Shown in pieces: positions 1 to 6,912 of a DNA stretch of 15,951 bases (its first letter is position 1; the number at the start of each line of letters is the position of its first letter). Source of the stretch: Myxococcota bacterium (GTDB lineage: Bacteria > Myxococcota > Polyangia > GCA-2747355 > JAKLHH01); the NCBI GenBank assembly GCA_022710245.1, contig JAKLHH010000045.1, forward strand, positions 1-15,951, read 5' to 3'. A program made the translations under genes and the position numbers. The notes below the pieces were generated by a model. The model saw only the letters and a program-made list of their open reading frames with translations. It made no database searches and was not told the DNA's origin.

Positions 1-837
1 CGCTTCCCCGGCCGGGTCTACGACGTGGGCATCGCGGAGCAGCACGCGGTCACCTTCGCGGCCGGGCTCGCCTGCGAGGGCTTCCGGCCCGTGGTGGCGA
101 TCTACTCCTCCTTCCTGCAGCGCGCCTTCGATCAGATCGCGCACGACGTCTGCTTGCAGGACCTGCCGGTGATCTTCTGCATGGACCGCTCGGGCTTCGT
201 CGGCGAGGACGGCGCGACGCACCACGGAGTCCTCGACCCGGCCTACCTCCGCATCATCCCCAACCTGGCGCTCCTCGCGCCGCGCGACGAGGACGAGCTG
301 CGCCACATGCTGGCGACGGCGCTGAAGGCGAACGGGCCCGTGGCGATCCGCTACCCGCGCGGGGCAGGCGTCGGCGTGCCCCTCGAGGGCCCGCCGCGCC
401 TGCTGCCGTGGGGGAAGGCCGAGCTGATGCGCGCCGACGGCCACGACCTCCTGATCCTCGCCGTCGGGCCGCTCGTCCACGCGGCGGTGGCGGCGGCCGC
501 GCGCCTCGCCGAGGAGGGCGTGCGCTGCACCGTCGTCAACGCCCGCTTCATCAAGCCGCTCGACGAGGAGCTGCTGGTCCCCGCCATCCGGCAGGCGGCC
601 GCGGTGCTCACCGTCGAGGAGAGCGCGCTCGCCGGCGGCTTCGGCTCGGCCGTCCTCGAGCTCTGCGAGGTCCACGGGCTGCGGCCGCTGATCCGGCGCC
701 TCGGCGTCCCCGACCGCTGGGTGCGTCACGCGACCATCGCCAGCCAGCGCCGGAGCTGTGAGCTGACGCCCGAGGGCATCGTCGACGCCTACCACCGCCT
801 GTGCGGAGCCCCGCGGCCGGTGCCGGCGCTCGCCTGA
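1..837 (+). CDS. dxs: 1-deoxy-D-xylulose-5-phosphate synthase, C-terminal part (5' end outside window)
   Basis: This thiamine-diphosphate enzyme condenses pyruvate with glyceraldehyde 3-phosphate to make DXP, the first step of the MEP isoprenoid pathway; it acts in the cytoplasm. The frame is open from base 1 and ends with TGA at 835-837, giving 278 residues of a protein that is usually about 620. The visible part begins at the pyrimidine-binding domain with the family signature IAEQHAVTFAAG (residues 11-22), whose Glu is the conserved cofactor-activating residue. It continues through AIYSSFLQRAFDQ, HDVCLQDLPV, DRSGFVGEDGATHHG and AIRYPRG, then the transketolase C-terminal domain with NARFIKPLDEELL and VTVEESALAGGFGSAV. 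No frameshift or missing motif is visible. The next gene starts 2 bases after the stop, so the two are probably co-transcribed. The family is clear; only the N-terminus is unseen. Confidence 0.97.
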   Translation, partial: RFPGRVYDVGIAEQHAVTFAAGLACEGFRPVVAIYSSFLQRAFDQIAHDVCLQDLPVIFCMDRSGFVGEDGATHHGVLDPAYLRIIPNLALLAPRDEDELRHMLATALKANGPVAIRYPRGAGVGVPLEGPPRLLPWGKAELMRADGHDLLILAVGPLVHAAVAAAARLAEEGVRCTVVNARFIKPLDEELLVPAIRQAAAVLTVEESALAGGFGSAVLELCEVHGLRPLIRRLGVPDRWVRHATIASQRRSCELTPEGIVDAYHRLCGAPRPVPALA

Positions 838-839
838 GG

Positions 840-1949
840 ATGCGCCCCCCCGTCCTCCTCGCCCTCGCGCTCCTCGCCGGCTGCCGCGCGCCCGGGCCGG
901 GGGCCACGCGCCCGCCGCGGCCGCTCGTCCTCGACTCGCGCAGCTTCGCCTTCGACGCCGTCTTCGTCGGCGAGGAGCCCGGCTGCGCGCTCCTCGAGGA
1001 CGGCGAGTACCGCCTCGCGATCTACGACGGCGGCGGTGGGCGGCGCCGGCAGCTGCGCCTCGGCCCCGGCCAGGACGGACTCAGCCAGCTCGCGGTCCAG
1101 CCGGGCGGCCACCTGCTGGCGGCGGCGTTCCGCGAGGTGCGCCAGACCACGCGAGGTCTGGTCGCCGGCGGACGCGTGGTCCTCTACGAGCTCCCCGGGG
1201 GTCGCGCGCTCGCGGCCGCCTCGCTCCCCTCCCCCGCGCTCGCGGTGCGCTTCCTCGACGACGAGCGGCTGGTGGTCGGGACCGAGGCGCGCTACCGGCG
1301 CGGGCTCCTCGGCGCGCTCGAGCCGGTCCCCGAGAGCGCGGGCGTCTGCCTGCTCGATCGGCGGGGTGCGCTCCTCGGCTGCGCGCGCGGGCACCGCGAC
1401 TCGGTCACGTCGCTGACGTCGATCCCGGGTGGGCTCGCCTCTGGTTCCTGGGACGGCACGGTGCGGCTGTGGAGCCCGCGCCTGGCGCTCCTCGGCGTGC
1501 TCGACGTGGGCGCGCCCGTGAACGCGCTCGCCGCGACGCCGGGCGCCGCCGAGCCGACCCTGGTGGTGGCGACCAGCGCCGCCCCCCCCCGCCGCAGCCG
1601 TGAGCTCGTCACGCTCGAGCGGCGCGGCCTGCACCGGCGGGCGGCCGCCGCCGGGGACCGGGTCGAGCTCTGGAGCCTGCGGCGCCGTGCCCGCCTGCGT
1701 AGCCTGCAGCCGCATACCTCCTCGGTCACCGAGCTCGCGGCCCGGCCCGACGCCAGCCTGATCGCCTCGGGCGGCTGGGACTGGGCGCTGGCGCTGACCC
1801 GCCCCGCCGGCAGCGAGCGCCTGACGCGCTTCAGCCAGATCGTCACCGGCCTCGCGCTCTCCCCCCGGGGCGATCGCCTGCTCGTAGCGGCCTGGAGCGA
1901 GCACGGCTCGGGGGCTCCGTCCTGCCTGCTGCTCCCCCTTGCCCCTTGA
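840..1949 (+). CDS. WD40-type beta-propeller lipoprotein of unknown function
   Basis: I do not recognise a named family. The chosen ATG at 840 sits 2 bases after the dxs stop and begins a short lipoprotein signal (LALALLAGC, lipid-accepting Cys15); an in-frame GTG at 801 would bury that signal inside a longer N-terminus. The product has 369 residues. WD-like repeats are visible around residues 184-212 (GHRDSVTSL ... SGSWDGTVRLW) and 291-320 (HTSSVTEL ... IASGGWDWALAL), with weaker blade-like strands elsewhere, which suits a six- or seven-bladed propeller. It should be secreted and anchored in a membrane facing the periplasm, probably as a protein-binding scaffold (inference). It contains a run of nine C (1582-1590). 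No strong ribosome binding site is visible apart from bases overlapping the dxs stop, which suggests translational coupling to dxs. The dxs neighbour gives no functional clue. Confidence 0.8.
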   Translation: MRPPVLLALALLAGCRAPGPGATRPPRPLVLDSRSFAFDAVFVGEEPGCALLEDGEYRLAIYDGGGGRRRQLRLGPGQDGLSQLAVQPGGHLLAAAFREVRQTTRGLVAGGRVVLYELPGGRALAAASLPSPALAVRFLDDERLVVGTEARYRRGLLGALEPVPESAGVCLLDRRGALLGCARGHRDSVTSLTSIPGGLASGSWDGTVRLWSPRLALLGVLDVGAPVNALAATPGAAEPTLVVATSAAPPRRSRELVTLERRGLHRRAAAAGDRVELWSLRRRARLRSLQPHTSSVTELAARPDASLIASGGWDWALALTRPAGSERLTRFSQIVTGLALSPRGDRLLVAAWSEHGSGAPSCLLLPLAP

Positions 1950-1976
1950 CCCGGCCTCTCTGAACCCCTGGCCGGG
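1950..1976 (+). terminator. Possible hairpin terminator after the WD lipoprotein gene
   Basis: Immediately after the TGA stop, CCCGGCC (1950-1956) can pair with GGCCGGG (1970-1976): 7 perfect base pairs around a 13-base loop. There is no T-run afterwards, so this is at best an atypical terminator or an mRNA 3' end stabiliser. Its position directly after a stop and before a candidate promoter supports a transcript boundary here. Confidence 0.3.
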
Positions 1977-1993
1977 AGGGGCAACAACCGCGA

Positions 1994-2022
1994 TTGCGAT
2001 TCCGCGGCTTTCTCACTAAGAT
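1994..2022 (+). promoter_or_regulatory. Candidate sigma-70-like promoter for the diguanylate cyclase gene
   Basis: TTGCGA (1994-1999, 4 of 6 to consensus) and TAAGAT (2017-2022, 4 of 6) are separated by exactly 17 bases. Transcription from this site would begin at about 2028-2030, at or just before the ATG at 2031. That would give a leaderless or almost leaderless mRNA and would fit the lack of a visible Shine-Dalgarno sequence. The match is moderate and could be chance. Confidence 0.35.
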
Positions 2023-2030
2023 TGGTCCGC

Positions 2031-2951
2031 ATGGCTCGCTTCAAGAGCGAAGAGGTCACGGTCGTCGCTCCCCTTGCAACGACCAGGCCGGCCGACGAGC
2101 CCAAGAAGGCTCGCACGGCGCACCTCATCGTGCTCAGCGGTACCAACGTCGGTCAGGTCTTCAACCTCGCCTCCAAGAAGACGACCATCGGCCGCGAGGA
2201 GGGGGTGGAGATCCAGATCCTCGACGCCGGCATCTCCCGTCGGCACGCGCAGGTGGCGCACGACGGGAACGGCAACTACGTCCTGCAGGACGCGGGCAGC
2301 CGGAACGGGACCTTCGCCAACAGCCACCGCGTGGAGGGCAGTCATCCGCTGAAGGACGGCGACAAGATCCAGATCGGCGTGATGACCATCCTCAAGTTCA
2401 CCTTCAATGATGCACCGGAGGCGAACTACGCCCAGGCCATGTACGAGGCCGCGCTGCGCGACGGGCTCACCGGCGTCTTCAACCGGCGCTACTTCGAGGA
2501 GCGGCTGAAGTCGGAGTTCTCCTTCGCCGACCGCCACCACACGGCGCTCGCGTTGCTCTTCCTCGACCTCGATCACTTCAAGCTGGTGAACGACACGCAC
2601 GGTCACCTCGTCGGCGACGCGGTGCTGAAGCAGTTCGCGAAGCTGGTCACCCGCTCGACCCGCGCCGAGGACGTCACTTGCCGCTACGGCGGCGAGGAGT
2701 TCGCGGTCCTCTGCCGGGACACCGAGCTGATGAAGTCGTCGATCCTCGCCGAGCGCATCCGGCACGAGGTCGCCGCGCACCTCTTCGTGCACGAGAGCAC
2801 GCAGACGAACATCACGGTGTCGATCGGCATCGCCGCGCTGCCCGACAGCAGCATCACCACCCCCGAGGCGCTCGTCCTCGCGTCCGACGAGGCGCTCTAC
2901 CAGGCCAAGGAGCGGGGGAGGAACTGCGTCGTGACGCGGCGGCCGAAGTAG
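2031..2951 (+). CDS. Diguanylate cyclase with N-terminal FHA domain
   Basis: The 306-residue cytoplasmic protein joins a phosphothreonine-binding FHA domain (about residues 31-125) to a GGDEF domain (about 144-300). FHA hallmarks are TIGREEGV, the SRRHAQV serine/histidine motif and SRNGTF. The GGDEF domain has the DGLTGVFNRRYF start, the metal-binding LFLDLDHFKLVND segment, GGEEF at 220-224 and SIGIA further on. It should make cyclic di-GMP from two GTP. An RxxD product-inhibition site (RAED, 211-214) lies exactly five residues before GGEEF, so feedback control is expected. The FHA domain suggests control by Ser/Thr kinases (inference). There is no signal peptide or membrane segment. ATG at 2031 is preferred to an in-frame TTG at 2022; neither has a clear ribosome binding site. 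A role in controlling the pili encoded nearby is possible, but nothing in the sequence shows it. Confidence 0.95.
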   Translation: MARFKSEEVTVVAPLATTRPADEPKKARTAHLIVLSGTNVGQVFNLASKKTTIGREEGVEIQILDAGISRRHAQVAHDGNGNYVLQDAGSRNGTFANSHRVEGSHPLKDGDKIQIGVMTILKFTFNDAPEANYAQAMYEAALRDGLTGVFNRRYFEERLKSEFSFADRHHTALALLFLDLDHFKLVNDTHGHLVGDAVLKQFAKLVTRSTRAEDVTCRYGGEEFAVLCRDTELMKSSILAERIRHEVAAHLFVHESTQTNITVSIGIAALPDSSITTPEALVLASDEALYQAKERGRNCVVTRRPK

Positions 2952-3347
2952 CTCGGCGGCCCCCGCCCTCCGCTCTCCTCCGCTCACGCTCCTCCGCTCC
3001 GCCCGCCCCCCCACGCTCACATCCTCGTTCTACCCGGCCGCGAGCGCAGCCGTGGTGCAGTTGAGTCGGGCCCGGCTTCGCCGGCGCCTCGCGCACGCCA
3101 TCAGTCCGCTCATGTTTTTGTTCACGCGGGCACTCGGCGCGCTGGTCGTGTCGGTGCACCGCTGCGGCACGCGCGCTTTCGGTGGACCCTCGAGCTGCTG
3201 GCTCGACTTGCCAGCGGGCGAAGGTGCGCCGGGGTGGAGCGGGCGCCACATCGCCCTCGGTTGCGGACTGCTGGCGTGCGCGAGGCGGGGCCCTCCCGTC
3301 GAGGAGTCAGCGTCATCGCTCCCCGGTGATGAACGCCGGATCGAGTG

Positions 3348-3435
3348 CCGCGCCGGAATTCAGCGTGAGCCAATGAGCGTCGGATCGAGTGGCGCGTCGG
3401 AATTCAGCGCGAGGCGCGTCGGACTTCAGCGCGAG
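3348..3435. repeat. Degenerate 22-bp tandem repeat
   Basis: Three clear units lie at 3348-3369, 3392-3413 and 3414-3435, with a more diverged unit between the first two. They share a GCGYCGGAMTTCAGCGYGAG core. The last two units differ at one base (GGAATTC versus GGACTTC). The flanking segment CGNCGGATCGAGTG is also repeated at 3334 and 3378 (44 bases apart, twice 22). Function is unknown. Confidence 0.7.
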
Positions 3436-3447
3436 CGAGCGCGAGGC

Positions 3448-3620
3448 GCGCTTGAGCTCGACGGCCGAGGGTCGTCGCGAGTGACAGGGCGCGGTCCACC
3501 CGGGCCCGCCCTGGCACGAGTCGCCGAGCGAGGCTTGCCGGCCGCCTGCCCGTGGAGCAGGCGCCCGGGACTGGCAGGCAGTGCGAGCCAGAGCAACCCT
3601 CGGCCGCGAGACTCAAGCGC
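3448..3620. repeat. 173-bp foldback element with 25-bp inverted ends (MITE-like or structured RNA)
   Basis: The left arm (3448-3472, starting GCGCTTGAG and ending CGGCCGAGGGT) is the reverse complement of the right arm (3596-3620) for 24 base pairs, with one single-base bulge on each side. The interior can form two further hairpins: GTGaCAGGGCG with CGCCCTGgCAC (3481-3517, 10 pairs and one mismatch) and GCCTGC with GCAGGC (3544-3562). The whole could fold as a three-way junction. A 9-base direct repeat GAGCGAGCG occurs at 3433-3441 and 3626-3634, close outside the arms, and could be a target-site duplication, although it is low complexity. No protein is encoded. The pairing is directly visible; its nature is inference. 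Confidence 0.65.
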
Positions 3621-3655
3621 ACCGGGAGCGAGCGGACCTGGAATCACCGCAGGTG

Positions 3656-3690
3656 GTGCGTCGGCGTAGCTACGTGCGTCGGCGTAGCTA
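3656..3690. repeat. 18-bp tandem direct repeat next to the slt stop codon
   Basis: GTGCGTCGGCGTAGCTA occurs at 3656-3672 and again, identically, at 3674-3690, one base apart, and ends 7 bases from the slt stop. The junction holds the 10-bp palindrome CGTAGCTACG (3665-3674). It may lie in the 3' end of the slt transcript. No function is evident. Confidence 0.8.
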
Positions 3691-3697
3691 TGAAGAG

Positions 3698-6034
3698 CTA
3701 GCGCCCGAACGCCTTGGCGGACGTGAGCACCGGCAGCTTCTGCCCGAGGACGGGGATGCGCGCATCACCCTGCCGGTAGAGCACCGAGTAGGTGAAGAAC
3801 GTCGAGACGACCCGCTTCGTATAGCGGCGCGTCTGATCGTACGGGATGCGCTCGATCAGCTCGTCGAGCTGCAGCTGCGGGTGACCGGCGCCGTACTGGC
3901 GCAGCCACTTGTAGACAGCCCCCTCGCCCGCGTTGTAGCCGGCCACCGCGAGCGGGACCACCTTCTGGAAGGTCCGGTGCAAGAACCCGAGGAACGTGGA
4001 CCCGAGCTTGATGTTGGTCGCCGGATCGCGGAGCGCCTCGCGCGTGACCTTGAGCTTGTGCGCGCTCCCTGCCGCCCGCGCCGTCGGCAGGATCAGCTGC
4101 ATCAGCCCCACCGCGTTCGCGTACGACTCGATGCCCGGCGAGAAGCCGCTCTCCTCGCGCATGATGCTGAGCACGAGCTCGGGGGGGAGCTGCGCCGCCT
4201 TGGCGCCCGCGCGCACCATCGGCTCGAAGGCGAGCGGGTAGGCGAGCGCCCAGCGGCGGTACGCCTCCCCGCTCGGGTAGCTGCGCTTGTACGCGGTGTC
4301 CGCCGTGCGAGGGACCTGGTGCGAGAGGTTCCAGAGGCCGGCGCGGTCATAGAGCACCGCCGCCAGCCAGAGATCGTCGTCGGACGCCGCCTTGCTGGTG
4401 GAGAGGCCGGCCTGCGCGAGCTCGCGCCCGGCCGCCGAGCCGAAGCCGAGCCGGGCCAGCTCCACCCCGCGCAGGAACGCCGTGCGCCCGAAGAGCTCCC
4501 GCGGCGCGAAGTGCCAGCGCCCCTTGCCCACCCCCGTCTTGCCGAGGAGCTCGTGCTGGAGCGCGCGGTAGGCCGCCGCGTGCCGCTCGCGCAGGCGGTT
4601 GAAGGCGAGGAGCGCATAGAACGAGAGCGGGTACTCTCGGGCGCAGCGCTGGTAGGTCGCGACCGCCTCCGGGCGCCCGCCCTGCTCGAGGATTCGGGCC
4701 TTCCAGTAGAGCGCCTGCCCCAGGGAGTAGTAGTAGCGTGGACGTCCGAGCGCGATCGCCTTCTCCAGGTACTCGAGCGCGGCAGTAGCCCGCTTCTCCA
4801 GGTAGGCTCCTCGCGCGAGCCGCCAGAGCGCCTCGTGCGCCATGTCGCCCTGCGGGTAGAGCTGCGGGAGGGACGAGAGCAGGCGCACCACCTCCGCGGG
4901 CTTCTTCAGGTCCTCGTACGCCTCCGCCTCCCACAGCCGCGCGTCGTCAGCCAGCGTGTGGTCGGGGAACTCCTTCTCGATCGCCTCCAGGTGCCGGATC
5001 GCCTCGAGGTGCTTCTTCGCGTTCATCAGCCCCTTGGCGGCGTCGAAGAGGCTCTTCGCCACCAGCTCGCGCTCGCCGGCGATGCCGCAGGCCTTGGTCG
5101 CGGCCTCGTAGTGCGGCACGGAGCGGGCCCGCTGGCGCTGCTTGAAGATGCTCTTCGCCAGGTAGAAGGTCGCCTTGCAGCGGAGCAGCGGGCTCGGCGC
5201 CTTGCCACCCAGGATGGCCGTGAACGCGGCCTCGGACTCGGTGTTGCGGTTGGCCCGGAAGACCACCACCGCCTGCTCGAAGCGCTGCCACCCGTCGAGC
5301 TCGGCGCGCTGGGCGCCGCCGGGCACGAGCGCGGCCAGGGCCGCGAGCTGCTTGCGGGCCTCAGGAGCCTGCTTCGCGAGCGGCGCCTTGATCAGCGCGA
5401 GCTTGTAGTGGTCGAGCGCGCGGACCCGGGCCTCTGCGGCGCCCGGCCCGCCCTTCACCGCCTGCAGCCCCGCCGCCTCGGCGATCCGGAGGTGCGCCTT
5501 GCCGACCTGCTTGCCGCCGGGGCTCTGGCGAAGGTACTCGGCCCAGATCGCCGCCCCCTCCGCAGGGCGCCCGAGGTCGCGCAGGGCCTCCGCGCGCAGC
5601 AGCCGCGCCTCGGGCGTGAGCACCGAGGCCGTCTCCACCTGCGCCGCCAGCTCGGCGGCCCGGTCGGGCTTGCCGCCGCGCAGCGCTGCCTGCGCGCCGT
5701 GATAGCGACAGTAGTCCGAAAGGAGCGGGTAGTCGGCGGCCAGCGCCACGAAGAGCGTGGTCGCCTCATCGTGCTTGCCGCCGCCGAGGAGCGCGTGCGC
5801 CAGCAGATAGCGCGCCTGCAGCGCCTCGCGCCCCTTGCGCGCGGCGAGCTTCTGCAGGATCGGCAGCGCGAGCGACGGCGCCTTCGCCTCCAGGTGCTGC
5901 CGGGCGCGCGCTCCGGGGCCGCTCGCCAGGTAGGGCTCGAGCCACTCCTTGCGGAACGGGGGATCGGCGCTCGCAGCGACCGGGACCGCCGAGACCAGCA
6001 GCGCGGCGAGGAGGACGGCGAGGGAGAGCTTCAG
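3698..6034 (-). CDS. slt: Soluble lytic murein transglycosylase (Slt70-like, GH23), probable CTG start
   Basis: This periplasmic enzyme cleaves the MurNAc-GlcNAc bond of peptidoglycan to leave 1,6-anhydro ends. From CTG at 6034 the product has 778 residues (E. coli Slt70 is about 645). It has a signal peptide at 1-23 (KLSLAVLLAALLVSAVPVAASA, cleavage before Asp24), then a long helical superhelix with TPR-like units up to about residue 590. The C-terminal catalytic domain has LVLSIMREESGFSP (catalytic Glu628 before Ser629), NAVGLMQLILPTA and VAGYNAGEGAVYKWL, all GH23 hallmarks. No ATG, GTG or TTG lies in frame between the upstream stop and the signal peptide. CTG is chosen because GGAG lies 8 bases before it; the first internal GTG (5749) would remove the signal peptide and about 95 residues. 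It follows the lipoprotein gene after 67 bases on the same strand. A role in letting the pilus cross the wall is possible (context only). Confidence 0.9.
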   Translation of the reverse strand: MKLSLAVLLAALLVSAVPVAASADPPFRKEWLEPYLASGPGARARQHLEAKAPSLALPILQKLAARKGREALQARYLLAHALLGGGKHDEATTLFVALAADYPLLSDYCRYHGAQAALRGGKPDRAAELAAQVETASVLTPEARLLRAEALRDLGRPAEGAAIWAEYLRQSPGGKQVGKAHLRIAEAAGLQAVKGGPGAAEARVRALDHYKLALIKAPLAKQAPEARKQLAALAALVPGGAQRAELDGWQRFEQAVVVFRANRNTESEAAFTAILGGKAPSPLLRCKATFYLAKSIFKQRQRARSVPHYEAATKACGIAGERELVAKSLFDAAKGLMNAKKHLEAIRHLEAIEKEFPDHTLADDARLWEAEAYEDLKKPAEVVRLLSSLPQLYPQGDMAHEALWRLARGAYLEKRATAALEYLEKAIALGRPRYYYSLGQALYWKARILEQGGRPEAVATYQRCAREYPLSFYALLAFNRLRERHAAAYRALQHELLGKTGVGKGRWHFAPRELFGRTAFLRGVELARLGFGSAAGRELAQAGLSTSKAASDDDLWLAAVLYDRAGLWNLSHQVPRTADTAYKRSYPSGEAYRRWALAYPLAFEPMVRAGAKAAQLPPELVLSIMREESGFSPGIESYANAVGLMQLILPTARAAGSAHKLKVTREALRDPATNIKLGSTFLGFLHRTFQKVVPLAVAGYNAGEGAVYKWLRQYGAGHPQLQLDELIERIPYDQTRRYTKRVVSTFFTYSVLYRQGDARIPVLGQKLPVLTSAKAFGR

Positions 6035-6046
6035 CGGGGATGCTCC
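6035..6046 (-). promoter_or_regulatory. Ribosome binding site that supports the CTG start of slt
   Basis: On the reverse strand GGAG (complement of 6043-6046) is followed by 8 bases and then CTG at 6034. The spacing is ideal, and the codons after CTG at once encode a textbook signal peptide. This decides the start in the absence of any ATG, GTG or TTG in frame. Confidence 0.65.
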
Positions 6047-6101
6047 AGGTTGGTCGCGGCCACGCGCCCGCTCCAGGCAGCGCCAGGCCGCTCGAGGATC
6101 G

Positions 6102-6827
6102 CTACTCGGTCATCAGGCAGGTGAGGCCACCGGTGCCCGAGCAGCTGGTGACCGGCGAGTCCTGCGGGAGGCCACAGACGTTGGTCGTGTACACCGGCGG
6201 CGTCGGGTTCTTCGGATCGGGGTGCAGCAGGTCGTAGCAGGAGGCCGCGCTCTGCTTGACCAAGCAGCCCCTGCAGATGGTCACCGGGAACTGATAGGGG
6301 CCCGACTCCATGTCCGAGCCGCTGCGCACACCGGCGGCGCGGAACTCGACCACGATCTGCGGCCGGAAGGGATCCTGGATGTTCGGCACCTGGCCGAGCT
6401 TGGTTGCCAGGCTCTGGCTGATCGCCTCGAAGGGGACGACGGAGGTGCCGCCAGGTGTGATCACCCCGGAGGTGCGCACGCTGTAGTGGAGGTCGGCGTC
6501 GCCGAAACCCATCGGCGGGATCTGGGGTCCGAGGTCGATGGAGACCCGGAACTCACGCAGCTGGATGTTGTTCCGCTCGGCCTCGGTCCCGCTCTTGGTG
6601 GCCGCGAGCTGGTTCTCCACGTTCGCCCAGATCATGTACCCGGCCGCCCCGCAGAGCCCGCTGACGTCGAAGAGCCCCGCGCTGAGGTAGACCGAGCTCG
6701 CCGACGGCGGCGTGCAGCCAGTACCAGGGACGAGCGTCTTGCTGATGTAGAACGAGCCGTAGTCATCCACGCAGCCCCCGCCCAGGGCGAGCGCCCCCGC
6801 CAGGGTCACGGCAAACCTGGAGATCAT
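6102..6827 (-). CDS. Cys-rich putative lipoprotein, unknown function
   Basis: I do not recognise the family. The ATG at 6827 is chosen because AAGGAGG lies 5 bases upstream and the codons that follow give a lipoprotein-like signal (MISRFAVTLAGALALGGGC, Cys19); an upstream start at 6911 would lack both. The product has 241 residues. The lipobox GGGC is imperfect because Leu is at -4 rather than -3, so plain secretion is an alternative. The body has short beta-like stretches and Gly/Pro/Ser-rich loops. Eight further cysteines, five of them in the last 70 residues (such as TICRGCLV, ASCYDLL, NVCGL, TSCSG and LTCLM), could form four disulfides, which fits a periplasm-facing protein. It starts 85 bases after the pilQ stop and ends 67 bases before slt, all on one strand, so it may be an envelope accessory to the pilus secretin; that is inference from position only. 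Confidence 0.8.
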   Translation of the reverse strand: MISRFAVTLAGALALGGGCVDDYGSFYISKTLVPGTGCTPPSASSVYLSAGLFDVSGLCGAAGYMIWANVENQLAATKSGTEAERNNIQLREFRVSIDLGPQIPPMGFGDADLHYSVRTSGVITPGGTSVVPFEAISQSLATKLGQVPNIQDPFRPQIVVEFRAAGVRSGSDMESGPYQFPVTICRGCLVKQSAASCYDLLHPDPKNPTPPVYTTNVCGLPQDSPVTSCSGTGGLTCLMTE

Positions 6828-6912
6828 GCGCGCCTCCTTGCGAACAGCTCTGGCCGCGTCACGGCCAATGGTACGCGGTTGCAGCACTCTTGTCATCCGG
6901 CCCGGGCCCACG

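Larger units (their letters stand above)
2952..3697. other. Convergent intergenic region, repeat-rich, no supported gene
   Basis: This 746-base stretch lies between the 3' ends of the forward diguanylate cyclase gene and the reverse lytic transglycosylase gene. It starts with a pyrimidine-rich C/T run (about 2959-3020) and then carries a degenerate 22-bp repeat, a foldback element and an 18-bp tandem repeat, described separately. Open frames on both strands (the longest is 3052-3669 forward) have no domain-like sequence and run straight through these repeats, so I do not call them genes. No T-tailed terminator is visible for either flanking gene. Nothing recognisable was seen between about 3050 and 3330. 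Confidence 0.6.

Noticed and set aside
789..1904. Reverse ORF opposite the WD lipoprotein gene
   Set aside because: Low-complexity Arg/Ala/Gly translation opposite a gene with a lipobox and WD motifs; a compositional shadow.
3334..3435. CRISPR array
   Set aside because: The units are directly adjacent and degenerate, with no unique spacers and no cas genes nearby.
3052..3669. Forward ORF of 205 codons in the convergent gap
   Set aside because: It runs through the 22-bp repeats and the whole foldback element, has no ribosome binding site of note and no protein-like pattern.
3581..6124. Forward-strand open frame of about 847 codons
   Set aside because: It is antisense to slt, whose catalytic motifs and signal peptide are clear on the reverse strand; the forward translation is Arg/Leu/Glu-rich with no motif.
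6828..6912. Separate promoter for the Cys-rich lipoprotein
   Set aside because: The 85-base gap has the palindrome GGCCCGGGCC and short stems but no credible -35/-10 pair, so co-transcription with pilQ remains the simpler reading.
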